Shown piece after piece: positions 1-14,245 of a stretch of 64,000 nt of DNA. The stretch is taken from the NCBI RefSeq assembly GCF_000002995.4, contig NW_025062479.1, forward strand, positions 18,472,721-18,536,720. The letters run 5' to 3'. The stretch comes from Brugia malayi. Its lineage: Eukaryota; Nematoda; Chromadorea; Rhabditida; Onchocercidae. The translations under genes and the position numbers were made by a program. Each line of letters opens with the position of its first letter. The stretch's first letter is position 1. Below the pieces are notes generated by a model. That model was not told the DNA's origin. It searched no databases and saw only the letters and a program-made list of their open reading frames with translations.

Positions 1-3000
1 TTTTACGGATAAGTAAAAGTAGAAGTACTTGAAGTTATGGGTCACGAGATATATCACTCATTCTACCCTGCCAGTACTTAGAGAATTCCTTCATTTTCTG
101 TTCAGTAAAACTGATAAACCATTGGTTTCCATGAAAAATTGAAACTCATTCAAAACGCGTTTCTCCCTCTTTCTCTCTCTCAATTCCGTCACTGTACAAA
201 ACATCTCTACAAATTGATTAAGGTTTAAACTATAAACAGATAGATTAAGGTCTAAACTCTAACATAAACTATTCTCTTCCTATTAGTGATTATTATTCTT
301 ATTCACATTTCGTTTCATACAAGAAAGGAGGGATATCTGCGACTCATCTGCTCTAAATGCTATGTTGTCGTGAAATTAGTACTGCTGCTTCTGTAATGTT
401 TGTAGATAAGCAACGTATCATTAAGTGGTACCGGTGGAGATGTCTTACTCATCACTGATAAGAACAAACAGATAAACATTTGAAAAGATAGAAACGTTCA
501 AGTTTAACTCTGCGATTAGTGCATCTGCGAGATCAAATCTCTTTTATACATGTAGTTGGCACTGCAAGGAACAGATAGAGAACGGTTGAATTGGCGACCT
601 ACTCTTCCTTTCCCTGCCGTAATCAATGCTAATAGCCTTCCTCACCGCCCAGCGTACTCTCCTACTATCAATGGGTACTGGTCAGGGCTTTTCTTCCCTG
701 TGGGTAACATTTTCAAGCCACTGTTTGTTCTACTTTTTTTAGTTCTGATTTTTTGTAGGTTACTAAAAAAAATTTGATTTAACTCGAAAACTTTGCAAAC
801 TTTTCGATGATAATTAACTACTATGAGAGTGAATATTCTCCGGCATAAGAGTGCCTTAATAATCTAAATCATTACGCCCAATTGCTATTGCATCACAAAA
901 ACTTCTGTTCGCTCTGCCCATAATAAGCTACGTGCATGTAGAAAATTTTATTCCATCAATAATTTAACAAAGTAGGTACCGTAACTACACGGCTTCTATC
1001 ATTCAATCTCATTTTCATCACAGTGGAAAATAGGCAGATGAAGAAAATTTAACAAATAAGAATAAATTTAAAAATTGATGATCAGTTAGACTTACATCCC
1101 GTTATACTAGAAAATGATTCGCAAAATATTTTATAAGAAAATTTCAAAATGCCAGAACATATAAAGAAATTATTTAACGACAATGTTGATGCGACTAAGA
1201 AATACTTTTAAGAAGAGCTATTCATTTTCTTTCCATTCTCATTTTTAACATTTAATAACACATCACTTTTTCTGTTCTTTTACATCAATATTAATGTAAC
1301 ACAGAAGTAGAACTTCTTCACTCTTATTGATTCTTTGATGTCTTACAGTTAGTTACGTAAATGGGTCTCAGAATCTCAGTATATTTTTTATTAGGTATTT
1401 CTTTCATCACATTTACAATCTATTTTTACATCACACGACCATACCTGATTCCAATATCAAAATTTTATGCATAGTTCAGTTCTGTTGCATCTTTTAAGCA
1501 ACAAATATGTGTGTTGTGCCGAATAATGTTTTTACTTGTTGGTTTTTCAAAAAGTAAACTGAATATTTATACCAGAATTTGCCATATGCAAGAAAATGTA
1601 TAATCGAAATCATACGATATTACTTATTATGTATTAATGTCATTAGTAGATAATTTATTCCACTTTTTTAATAGATAATTTATTCTACTTTTTGGAGAGC
1701 TTTTTATTCCTTTGCATCACTTTAATCTTTTTCTTTCACCTACTGATTAAATCCCAGAAATATTGGTTAAGCTTGACTTTATGACTTATGATTTTTTCTT
1801 TCGATTTTTCAAAAATATCGTAGTTTAAAATTTTCCAACACAAATTAATATTTGTGATACGCTTGGATGAGTTCCATGTTGGATATAGCGAAATTGAAGT
1901 ATTTTACCAATTTTTTCCTCCACTGATTGGTTTTATATTTGGCTAGACGATAATTAGCAATACTGCATTACAAGTTATTTTATGTCAAAAATAGTAAACC
2001 AGAGAACAAATGAAATTAATAACTGATGAGATTCTTCTGATAAAGAGTTTATCAAGATATGTTTATCGATTTTGTCCAAAAGCTATTACAACTTTTTGAA
2101 TGCTATTATCAAAAATGCTACCACATTTTAGACTGGTTCATCTATCCATATTCTTCTGTATCCTTCTATCGTTTCAGTCAAATGGAAAAGTTCATTTTTT
2201 TAAAAAGAAATCAGAAGTAATGAGGACGACACAGTAACATGCGGAAAATGTTGATCAATATGGTAGAAGTTTCATGAACAGTAGAATGACTGTTGGAGAC
2301 ATTGTTGTGGATTCCTTCATTAAATGGCACATGGAAAGACAGCGTTGAATATGCCTTTTTAAATTTTCTGAAATAAAGAACGACCTTAATATATGACATT
2401 CGATAGCTATGCTTGAATAATAAGAATAGTTATTCATTAAAAGTATCATAAATTTTTGAGATTTCATGCTAAAACGAAATCTTTTTAAGTGCTTTGAATA
2501 GTTACAAGATGAAGCATAAATTGAACTGTTAAATTATTTGGTACATGATCTGTATGAGTTAATAGATCTTGCTGAATGACTAATTAAAGAAATGATTGTA
2601 ACTTTCCGTAGAAGTAAACTGATTATCTAATCTTTTATTAAAGATGGTTTTTTTTTCTTTTTTACATAATGTATCCTAGAAATGACAACCAAAAAAAAAG
2701 CTTCAAAGGGTGCAGGAGGAAAAAAATCAAGAAAAAAATTTTTTGTTTGACAAGCAGAGTGTCGAATAATTTTCGAAGAGCCCACAGAAGTAATTATTTT
2801 TTTTTTTTTTTCAAGGCTAATAATTACGTAATCTGATGATTTCAAAAAGAGCAAACAAATAAAAACTAAGTTTAACGTCCTTGACTGCAGCAAAAAGTTA
2901 ATTTGACACTTTTTTTGGTTTTCAAAGGTCCAAGGACAATAAAGTGCTTTTTTAAAAAAGTCTTACACTGACGTACTTTTTCCTTTATTTTCCAACCAAT

Positions 3001-6000
3001 AAAACTGTTGGAAATGAGCAAGTCTACCTAGGAGTAACAATTTCCATTAGTTTTTTACCAGCCGAAGTTACATATCGAACCCAAAGAACAAAAAATAAGA
3101 ACAGCCAATCCTTGTTCTAGTTGGCGTTCATATATAGCTTTCAGCTGATATATCAGCCATTCAACGTGATTGTTGTTAGTTTAATCATTAAGGCTTTCTC
3201 CGATTAATTAACATTATATCCAACACGATCTTCAAATTCAATTCATTACTATCCCATTTCCAGTTTCTATTTTAATTTAGTTATTAGTCAGTCAAGTAAT
3301 ATTTATTTGTGTGTAACCTTGTTTTACCTATAAGGCATTTTATCCCCTCAATCTAAATATGTTGTTTAGTTGGTTTTTCATCTTAGACAAGAATTCCATA
3401 AATTTCAGTATCCACTCCATCTTAAAAGAAAGGTGCCTAAGAAGACAACCGATGAACAGTGGTTTGTTTCATAGGTGGTACGATTTCCAGATCCAATACA
3501 TTGCAAAGTCAAGTTTGACATATTATTCTCGCTATAGTCATAAAATTTCATAGTATTTAAGTGATACATTGGGTGGTACATTTACCCTTAAGCTATGATG
3601 GTTTTAGAAAGGAAAAATTAATGCACTATACGTTCAACATTACCAGTGACTGTCGAAATTTGAAAAGCAAATTTAAAATCTGAAGTGTGTCAAAGTGAAA
3701 TGCGTATCAAATGGATTAAATTACTTTTGGTTTTGATTTAATATGCTCTAAATCAAAATCTTTTGAAAAACAAAGTGCCAAGTTGTATTTGATAGCAACT
3801 CAGGAATAACCGTTTCATTCTACTCATTCTGTTTAACAACATTTGACAAATAGCTTTGGCATATGAACATAACACAGTATTTGATTCTCTAATGATACAC
3901 TGCTGTTCATTTAATTCTAGTTTTCATTGCTGATGAACAGATTACTTCTTGCTTTCACAAGAAAGAATATATTGCAACTCTGAATAAACAGGAGAAAAGA
4001 TCTGAAATTATTATTAGTAGCTAATCCTTGTTTGACAACATTTTCATTTGGACAGAAAACGATACCTTTTCATGCCTTTTTCCATCAATGATTGTCGCTG
4101 CTTTAGCTATCTGATAAACTCTATCTACAAGAAGTGTATCAATAGAATTAGTTATTTTAAGAGGACTGGTTAAGAATCATGCTTAATAGATGGTTACTGT
4201 AAATCCGTTTGTTATTATCAACTGTACTTCATTTTCTTTTCAAGCGCAGATAAGATGAATCCTTAACACTTTTATCAAAACATTCATAATAAATATGGTT
4301 TGAAATCTATTATTCGCTTCTTTCGTTTATTTAAATTAGATGAGATTTTGATCTCAAAAAGTTTTACACTTTGATCTTATTGATCTTAAATTACAATAAA
4401 ATGAGAAGGGAATTCTAAAGAACAATCAAATGATTAACACTGATAAGAAACATTGCATCAGATGTTGATGACACACCTGGCAATGATCAGTGATCATCCT
4501 GTTGACAACGTACACGAAGGCATCGTCATTTCCTCATACTTCTGATAGTGGTGATATGTGGCATGAAACGAAAGGATGCGTATTATCAAGACTGATATAA
4601 GAATAATGCAATTCTGTCTGTTGTAATATAAGAAGACATTGTTCTCACCAAGAAGAAAACACTGTCCAAATATTTCTCATTAATATCTCCCATAATTTGT
4701 CAGCGGAAAGAGCATTTTTAATGACTAGGAGATTTTCATGTAGACATGAAGATATAAAAAGAGATGAGTAACTATTTTATTTTCCTTTCCTTAACATTTT
4801 TTCTTAACTTTTTAAATTTATTATAGCTGAAAGTTACTCAAACTATTAACTGTACTTTCATCTTTATTATATTATAAAAGTATCTATGTTTTCGGATTAT
4901 CAAATAAGTCACCTCACATAGATAAAAATTAGCGTTGTACAGAAATGCCACCAATGACAATTTGAACTTTCAATTTAACCCTTTCAAATTGATTTAGGGA
5001 AGTTAATACGCTCAGTTCTGTCCAAACATTGCATACAACTAATTTCAATACCGTAATCTATTTCTTTCCACTTTTGATTTGCTGCTGTGCACAGATGGAG
5101 AGACAACCAAAATAATGCAAAAACTTTTGTCGGAATGTTCAGAAGAGATTTGAGAACGCATATTTTACATCGTTTTCATTTTCTTGTTATTGCAAATTTT
5201 GTTTGACAACTATAAACATATGCGATGAAGAATGGTGAACACTCAAGAATACTGTAAATCCAATGATCAAAGAGTGTTTTCCTGATCACACGATTATTTA
5301 AAGATTCTCATGTTGCCAACTGCGAAACAGAAGTATAGTACTGTACAGATAAGAAGTGTAATTTAGATTTTATTATGCAAAAGTCAATCATATCTCTTAA
5401 CAGACATAAGAAAATTAGCTATCTATATCTTAAGAAAATTAACTATCTACCGCATGTGACATTCATTTCTCTTACATACGTACGTTGCTTCACGCATGTG
5501 TCTATTAATGTCATTTCACTCCCTCTGTGTGCAAGTATTATGCCACTATTTCTTTTGTATCTAATATTTATCACTAAGAAATTTATTTAGACTACCTAAT
5601 TTTGCTTTCTTTCATCCTACATCCTTGCCTTTTTTTCAAATTTCAAACTAATTATATCTCCTAAGCTTTTATCTTTTTAATAATTTTGTAGTATTCCTTT
5701 TTTCCCTTCGTTTTTTTTTTTTGCAATTTCAATGATTACACCAAAAAATTTCTGACATTTTTCGATGATTATACCAAAAATTTCCTGACAATTATTTGAT
5801 CTTCTTATCAGTACAACCAAATTCAAATTGTTCCTGTTCGTCAATTAGTCAAATGCGATCATTTTCTGAATAATCCAATATTGAACGTATTGCACTTAAA
5901 TAACTCATATCAAAATCGCTTTTATAGCAAAACTCATATTCAGCCTAACTAATTTAATAGCAAGATTCATAACTGCATAACAAATCAATCATATCATCGT

Positions 6001-8370
6001 CCTTTTTTGACATTTTTGTGGAAGAGAATAGGGACCATTTCCTTGGCAATCTAATCTGTGTTTTTTTTTTTTTTGAATCTCTGAAGTTTTAAATGCCACA
6101 GCAATCTTTTCCTGTTTAAGAAATTTTAGAATCTATAGTTCTTATAAAACCCTCTACAAACAATTGTTTAGGAAAAAACTTGAAAAACCACAGTACTCAG
6201 CGGAACTCCAGTCACACCTTGAACTGATCGATCAATTATTAGCGCCTTGCAGAAGTCATAAATTATAGACAACATATTTTTACACTTTTATAATATTTAA
6301 TCAATTCCTTTATTTCTTCATTTACAAATCGTCCAAGCACCACTGACCAAACTTTATCGATCTATATAAAATATAATATTTTAGCTTTTCTTTGCAAGAA
6401 TTTGATTAACGTTTTAACGAAACTCATCTTTCAAAACAAGAATTTTAGGCTGCAAAATTAATATGACGATTTTTAGTCGGAGTGACATTGTCATGAACTC
6501 TATTAGATCATCTACATAATATTTCTACCTGACTAATATCAACAAAAAATTGAAAAAAGGCAGGAAGAATAGTTTTCTGGATAGATCATTTATAAATTAA
6601 ATTAAGAGTAATTAATTATACGCATACTCATGCAACGTGATATAGATCTATTAACATTTAAATAATTTAAACCGTCAAATTAAAGCATTGAAGTTATCAC
6701 CATTTCCAATATTCATGCAAAGAAATTTTAACGACGCTATTTTTGATCACCGACGATAAAATAAACACGTTTTGGTCACAATTTACACTTGTCCTGTTTT
6801 TACATGTCTATACCTTTCAACGCTCGTCTAAACTTTTCAAATAAATTCTGCATTAACTGTCACTGCTGCACTGCCAATTTCTCGAATAAGGTGACGGTAT
6901 AGATATATATAAAATGAATGTTGACTGCACCATTAGCGAATCATTTCAGAAAAGGACTGATGAGAGATGAATTAACATCCATTAAATCATTCATTCTTTT
7001 CTCGAAAGAAAAGTTAAAATCGTTCGTCAATGAAAGGGATTTTTTGCAAAACATTATTTGACTTCAAGAATATCAGTTAAATTATCAAATCTGCGCCTTT
7101 AAATTTAGTTGTAAAAAATCTCACTATTTCAAGTTATTGCGAATTTGGAAAGAACGAGAAAGGTAAATAATTAATGAAAATAAAGTAATGAATGTACAGT
7201 GCTCGGAAAGACTTTTGTGTGGAGTGAAGTAAAATGCAAGATTGATGAAGAGAAGTTTGTTCGAAAAGTTTCCAGTAGCTGTCAGATTTGCCGATATATA
7301 ATGAATGAAGGAAGAAGCGAGGAAGAAAAGGAAAACTACTGGATTCGATGGTAATTCGACAAGGATTAATGTTCACAATCAAATATCAATTATTGGAATT
7401 TTCTCGAGACTAGCCGAATTTGAGTCATTGAGAATGAAAATGAAAAATTTCGATGAGAGTATAAAATTAATAAATTATAATTAATAAGCTGAGAAAGTTT
7501 GAATTTACAAACGAATTCGGGCAACTTATTTTCTTGCATTTTGCATTTGCATACAAAATCTTCAGGATTTTCATTTAAATTTGACTTTATTTGTCTCTGC
7601 TGAATCATTTCAAAAAATGTTTAGTGATTTCATTTTGTATTTCTCCTTCTTTATTACTCTCGCCAAAAATGTTCAAACTGGTAAAATTGAATTTACACAT
7701 AATTTTATATTTTCTGAACTGTTTTTCGAGTCATTTGTATGTTGCAAAACAGTTATAAAATTTTTTTTAAGAAATGTCAATTTTATTTAGTATTTTTTTA
7801 TGAATAAATATAAGAAATATGCCAAGGATAAATGCCGGGGATTTGTTTATTTGTGCAAAATAGTTTTTAATAATACTGTAGATCCGGTTGCATTTTATCT
7901 TCCGAAAAATCTTGGATGATTAATATAACACATTTTCTGTTATCTGCTCTTGAATTTTAGCATTGAAGGGAAAAAGTAAAATAGGAAATAAAAAGCAACG
8001 GCAACGGCAATGTAGATTGCACCAATTGGGAAAGAGGGAAGGCTTTCCCTCATCCATTTATGTTCTCAACTAAGCGTGCATAAATACAAATTTCTGATCG
8101 TTCATATTCGATTTGATTTTCACAGTTATGGTCATAAAATATTTCAACTGTTTTCAAGTTTTCCGCAACAATTACAGATACATCAGGCAACAGCAGCAAC
8201 AACAGCACATTATTGGAGCGCAACGTCTCGGCAGGTCAGGCCTTGAACAGTAGAAGTGTTGGTTGATGAACTCACATGATAAGAGTCAAATTATATTTAT
8301 CGATCTGGTCAAATCCAACATGTTTCAGAAAGTAGTCTAACAGTGAAGCTAGAGAAATCAAAGGGTTCAG
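1..8370. other. Long non-coding stretch
   Basis: No chain of phase-compatible exons could be built on either strand. The sequence is A+T-rich with many A and T runs and short stop-interrupted frames. The only exon-like segment is near 557-692 and is listed separately. The longest frames, such as 5375-5590 on the plus strand and 7134-7382 on the minus strand, have low-complexity hydrophobic translations typical of chance frames. The part next to 8.3 kb probably holds the promoter of the plus-strand gene that follows. Confidence 0.5.
557..692 (+). other. Isolated exon-like segment, unidentified
   Basis: A frame that is clearly richer in G+C than its surroundings follows a plausible acceptor (catgtag) near 555 and can end at a TG|GTCAGG donor near 689. 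Its translation is proline-rich and polar, including LNWRPTLPFP and HRPAYSPTINGYW. Without splicing, the frame continues into a hydrophobic tail and stops at 777. No partner exon with matching phase was found upstream (the window edge is close) or downstream. It could be an exon of a gene starting left of the window, or chance. No family was recognised. Confidence 0.2.
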
Positions 8371-11300
8371 AACGTATGCTACTTAGAAACATTATGGAAG
8401 GTCAGCATTTCGATTATTTGATATGTCAGACTTGAACTTTTCTCTTATTTAACATATTAGTTTGAGTGACCCAAAAATAAGACTGAATTATGTACTTTAT
8501 AAATAAGAAGAATATTAGCAAACTATATCAGTCATGACAATGCTCATGTGAAATTCATCTTTGTACCATGAAGTTCCTACATAAAGTGTTCTATTTTATG
8601 TACTTTATATTATTTTAAATCCAGAATTGGCAGAAAGAAATTCTAAAACACTTAGTTCAGTAACCAATTCTAATATAAAAATGCTTTGCAATTTGTAGAA
8701 GATTTCTTCGAGTTAACTTTCATTCCTGAGCTCACTCCAACCTTAATTGAGGAGCTCAAATGGAAGCGTGTCATTCGCAAATCCAGAAAACAGGTCAATA
8801 CAACGACAAGAAAGAAATCACAACATATCAAGAAAACATTTATTTATCGTGGAAGTTTCCTTACATTCTGTAGCACTTTATTTGGGACATACGTGTCGTT
8901 GATATTTTTGATTCAGGTCTGTGGATTCTTCGTCAATACGATAATAGCATAAATTTTTTCCATTTAGTAGTAACTTTTGGACTTGTCATTCTTAATCAAC
9001 TGGAAGAAACAAAGGAAGTTGTTTTGTTTTGAAATATTTGAGATTTTGAAAGCTCATATTGCTTAAGTCCGCCTCACTAAAACTTCTCTTGGCATTGTTT
9101 CGTATATACTATACTCTTATTATACGATCCCATTACATTAGATTATTTCAAGAACTGCTCTGAACTTCATCAGGTTTGGATTCTAATATCACGGATAGAA
9201 ATTAAAAACGGAACTTGGTCACTTAGCCCAGCTGAAAGAATGACGTGGTGGTTTGACGAGGTAAATACTTTTCAAGATTATATTTAACCAGTGATTTCTG
9301 TAACATAGAACGGTGTGATAGATTTCAAAGGAGAAATCTGAATAGCAATAAACAATAAATAAAGGGTCCTTATGTAAACTTTTACTAGCAAAAATAGCTT
9401 TTACAGACAATGAGAAGTATGAAATGATATTTCTTAGTTGGAAAGAAAATTTTTCAGGTGGAAAACCTGGGCGACGAACTGGTAAAGTTTTGTACTAATT
9501 TTACATCAAAAAATAAGTATTTTTAAAATTATAAATGCGTGATAGAATTCAAGTAGGAAGAAACTGATTAAGGCAATGTCCGGAAGCAGTACGAAATCTG
9601 CAAAACTTCTACATTAATTCATTCCGTTAGTCCTTACATGAAAAATCTTGACTTAAAGTGAACGCAATGAACATATCAAAGCGGTAGTGCTTGATATGAA
9701 CTTGAAAAATGAGAGAATAAACTAAACTTCAAAAAAAAAAAATTTTTTTTGAAAGAAGAAAACTAAATATCGAGGTGAAATTTGCAAATGCTCAAATGTT
9801 GAATTCTCCCATTCATGTATTTTGTGTGGAGACTAAAGTAATTTTGGTAAAAATTCAAAAATGGAAATGGTCAGAGGCTAAAATTTAATTTCTACCATCG
9901 TGATACCTGCAGCAACTGAAAAATAAAATTCAAATTTACAACTTCATTACAAATACACTTTCAATCAGTTAAGCTTATTACTCAATGTAGTTTCTATCTA
10001 AATGATTAGTTTTAGAATTTATTCGGTATCTATGACTATGATTATTGAAATAGACCTCACTTGATAACATAAATAAAAAAAGTAAAGCTAGGCTATCATT
10101 ACTCAATTTTTTTGTCATACCATTACTCACAGCTAAGGACATTTGGCACACGAAGCAAAGGTAACTTAAAACTTTCATCAACAAAAAGTAACAAGACGGT
10201 TGATCGATGAAAGAGTTACTTATTGACTAACAAAGTGTGCAAGGAGATCGAAGGTCTGTTCTTAGGTAATTGGTTTTGTGCATAGATTTGCACGGATAAT
10301 TAATAAAAATAAATGGATTGCAACAAAGAATAACTCATCCATCCATCTGCTTGCAATATGATTCACAATAATTCATTAAACCTGCAGGGAATCGATAAAA
10401 TACAAAGAGATAGTGAAGGATCAGTCAAGAAGAGTGACCTATCAGAAGGTAAATCCTTACTTATTTTTGATTTTAATCTGTTGATAATTTCCTTTTTAAT
10501 TCTTGTCTAAATTATTTTAGCTCACTAAAATTCATATCTGGAACTTCATTTTTTTTCGCACTATACGAGATACAAAGAAGATGAAAAAAAAAGATAAAAA
10601 AACTGTTCTTCTAACTAGATTTTTATTTCAACTTACTAGCCAATATTTTCAATAAGAAATGAAACTTCATTGGTAAGTGCAGAAGGAATATCATACAAGG
10701 GAAATGATAGGCAATTATCAAAAGCATAAACATCTGTAATAAATAATATTTCCTCAGGTTTGAATATGTACAAGTGTACAAACACACACACATGTATATA
10801 TTCATTTTGCTGTAGTCATAGACAGCTAGAGAGGATATACTTTAGATGACTTTTGTTAGTGTCGTGGTCATTCTATTTATGGCCGTCGTCTGCTGTGACT
10901 TAACAACATAAAAAAAAAGAAATGGATTTAGTTGAAGGATGTATAAAAACTGCAGTGATTAAAGCTATCAGGTAATTAATTAGCTTCTGAGAGTGGACAT
11001 TTTTGAGATTTTAATTGTAGCAATTGATTTTTGGTATGTTTTGAAACATGAAAATTAACACGAAATTTTATTAGTTTTAATGTAGTTATTGTTGGGATTG
11101 GTCCCATTTTTTAAAGAGATTGACGTCGTTACTGGTACATAATTTGTTTCATACAAACTCTTCATTTAGACTCCTTACAGTTTTACTGACAATAATTGTG
11201 AGAAGAATAAAATTGGGAAGGATTTTTATTTCAATTAATACTTATTATGTTTCTTTTCTTTCCGTTTCGGGCCGCAGACATGGAACGATTAACTTTAAGC

Positions 11301-13730
11301 TCATTTCACACTTATAATTTTAATTTCAATTATGGTTGTATAATTCACCAAAGTATTCAAACCCATTTTTTTTCTCACGAATATTAGGGGCAATAAAAAT
11401 TTCAGTGCTATATTTAACCATAAAGGCTTTTCTATTATTCAGCCATCCGTACTTGAATTTTTATATCACGAAGGAACTGGACAATTGTAATAGTATATTC
11501 TACTCAGTGATTTATGCAAAAATCATTCACATACATAAATGAAAATAACTGAATTTTCTCTACTAATTTTAATTTCGCTGTCAATTACTTATTTAGTTTC
11601 AGTCTTTATTTTTTATCAATTATCACATCACTTCCTAAAGTAGCAGCACATCAAGAATTTTTTACTTCAAAGCATTGATATGTTTGAAACACTTTCGACT
11701 TTTGGAATTTTCGTTTGAAATTTTAGCACTTCTGATAATAAAATACTTCTGAGAAATCTCGTCGCTTTTGTAACTAAGAATGATTTTATTCAAATGTACA
11801 GAATTTATAGCAATTTAATACTTATATCATGCAAGACATGCATGAGTGCAGTTTTTCATGAATTCAATTTTGCTGTCGTTTTTCAGCATAAGTGAACGAT
11901 CGACCAGAAAGCTAAAACTTCATGGAAAAGTTATACATACCATACGAATTTTAATTATTTTTACGAATTATAGATATACACAAAAATCAAAAAAGTTTTT
12001 GTTTTTGATTTCATTCTTCATGTTAGCGGCTAATTATATACACTAATATCTTCTAACGATCGCAATCAATTGAAAACTTTTGTTTTTGTTTTTTTGTTTT
12101 TTTTCCAGCACTGACAATATCATTTCTCTCAACAAAATATGAGAGACTATCACGAACCACAACAGTAACGTTTTCAGTAGCTGCAGTTAATAATTTAATT
12201 AATGACTTACAAACGTTTTATACAATCTCATGAAGCCCAGTAATGTCGTGAAAGTTAAGATGTCTGACTCTTGTGATTAGAGTCGAAATCTTATATAGTA
12301 GAGTCAAATTGGACTTTCGTATACTCAAGAGCCTTTTGTTTACTACTGTAGTTGGTATAAATGAATGCATCGAGCGAAGGTTCTACTGTAACAACTTTAT
12401 TCCACAATACATAGATATTAATCTACAGCAACAATACACTGGGACAAGATGAAGATGGGGAGCTTAAAGGATTCAAATGCACTGAATTAAATGAGTGCAG
12501 AAAAGCAGCCGAACAGTTACTTGCTGGTACAAAAAACTGACCAAGACAAAAGGTTTAAATCCTTATATAGTGAATATTGAATTGTAAAAGCGCATCAATA
12601 CATTGAATAAATAGTTGTCAGATGATCTTTACTCTTTATGTAGTACAAGATGGGTTTTAATATTATTAGTTTCTCATAGTAATGATTATTAGATTAGAAA
12701 ACCTTTACGATATTGCAAGCAAATTTTGTTTGAAACAAAGGAAACAAGGTAACAATACACACATCCTTTGTTAACAGTTGAAAATTGCTAGACAAGCAGA
12801 CAAGCTCAGCTACAATGGGAAAATGAGTGTTGGGGATGATTGCTTACATGATGCATCCTGAAACAGTTTTATAGTTCTTTAACGAATGTTTAATTAAGAC
12901 AAATTTCAGTAATATGGATTAATACAATTTTATTTGATATTGTAAGTATGCCAAAATTTAAGTATTGCAAATGAATGCCCACTATGTAAAGGATTTAAAT
13001 CCTTAAGTTCCCATCAATTTATTCATTTCCTTCATCTTATTCGTACATACTCTACGAAATTATCAGTGTATTCTTGTTATAGATTATACTTACATATACT
13101 TACAAAGCATATAAATAAATTTGAAGGTTCGCAAAACTTGTTTCGAGTTTCGCGGCAAGCAGTTCGTTATATAAGTCTTCAACAAAAAGATTTCACTATT
13201 TTATTAATGAACCTCCTTCAACCGCGTCATTTCCAAGCTGTAAAATGTGAAAAAAATTTTTTTTTTGGTCAATATAATTTCATCATGTTTTCAAGAAATA
13301 TTAGTTATTACATTCAAGAAACAAAGCAATGTTTTGTACCTAATGTATACATAATTAAATTTTATTTTACAAAATAAGTCCGCAATATATGAAGTATACC
13401 ATTACATAAATGATTTATTGAAAACTGTCTCGCTTTTGATGAGATCAAGATGATTTGCTAAAGAACATGTATTGTACAGTATTAGAAAGTACTGGAAACA
13501 ATTATAAAAATGCTAATGTTGTGTCACAACAAAATCATCCTCAAATTTCCCCAAGAATGCTAAATGTGTTCACAACTGTTATTGATAACTTGAATCAACA
13601 GGAAGCAAAATTTTATAAAGGTAGACAAAGAATGGTGATCGCTACAGTGATGTCGGTGCTTTTTGCTAAATATGTATTTGGCATAAACCGTTCAAAGAAG
13701 GTGTTTGGAGTGGAGAAATATAGATTGTAG
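8371..13730 (+). CDS. Small protein with a hydrophobic segment, tentatively PEX3 (peroxin-3)-like
   Basis: Eight exons join in frame: 8371-8400, 8699-8916, 9174-9260, 9458-9481, 10388-10448, 10920-10971, 12429-12526 and 13480-13730. The acceptor gggttcag lies 4 nt before an ATG at 8375, so the N terminus MLLRNIMEEDFF may be complete after leader splicing. This gives about 271 residues. A hydrophobic stretch (GTYVSLIFLIQVWILI, about residue 70-90) is followed by an acidic and aromatic segment with SPAERMTWWFDE, and the C-terminal third is amphipathic. The order of elements (short IPELTPTLIEEL helix, hydrophobic helix, VIKAI-type helix, LLAVLES helix) resembles peroxin-3, the peroxisomal membrane docking protein for PEX19. 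However, PEX3's N-terminal anchor and its conserved arginine/tyrosine motif were not found, so the family is a guess while the gene itself is well supported. Exon 2 has an internal donor at 8791. The acceptor of exon 6 is weak (aaaaag). Confidence 0.6.
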
Positions 13731-13745
13731 AAAGATAGAATAATG

Positions 13746-13751
13746 AATAAA
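13746..13751 (+). terminator. Polyadenylation signal AATAAA
   Basis: A canonical AATAAA hexamer lies 15 nt after the stop codon of the plus-strand gene ending at 13730. It would give a very short 3' untranslated region. The next gene, on the opposite strand, ends at 14246, so the two genes converge here. Confidence 0.4.
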
Positions 13752-14097
13752 GAGTGAAATCTGATTGCGTTTTCGCTAATAATCCGTTCTGGGAATGAAA
13801 TTCTTCCACGAGTCTTGAGAACTGTTGCATATATAAAAGTCGCATACGCATACATACACACACACACACACACTATTATGAGAAAAGAATCAGCATTTAA
13901 TTCTCTGATTTATAAAACCTAAAAAAAAAAAAAAAACGCCATTCCTCAACTTTTTTACTACAAAAAAAAACTATCTAAGAGAACAACGTAGAAGTCTTAA
14001 CCACTGGCAGAGCTTCCCGGTTTAGTACGAGAAATCTCTGCAACTCATGTAGTCTTCAGCCCTTGTAAAATCTTTTTTTTTACTAGACAATATTTAA

Positions 14098-14123
14098 AAT
14101 ATATATATATATATATATATATA
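14098..14123. repeat. (TA)n microsatellite
   Basis: About 13 uninterrupted TA units in the 3' flank of the TAF1A-like gene. Confidence 0.9.
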
Positions 14124-14245
14124 ACAAACAAGACTCCTACTTAAATATAAATCATCACTGACAGGAATTGAAAGAAATTTCTTCTCTAGACTACTCTAGT
14201 TATAACGCTCTCCAGATCACAAATATCAGAAAAGAACGTATCATT

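Larger units (their letters stand above)
13731..14245. other. Convergent intergenic spacer
   Basis: This is the 3' space between the plus-strand gene ending at 13730 and the minus-strand TAF1A-like gene ending at 14246. It holds a short CA repeat (13853-13873), an A run (13921-13936) and a TA repeat (about 14098-14123). No coding signal was seen. Confidence 0.6.

Noticed and set aside
12109..12233. Open segment after a TTTTCCAG acceptor reading LSTKYERLSRTTTVTF, as a possible exon of the PEX3-like gene
   Set aside because: Its frame needs phase 1 on entry, but the previous exon ends in phase 2. The neighbouring exons join directly in phase without it.
13613..13873. Minus-strand frames starting in the CA repeat
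   Set aside because: They are antisense to the last exon of the PEX3-like gene, with a start inside a microsatellite (repeated Cys-Val).
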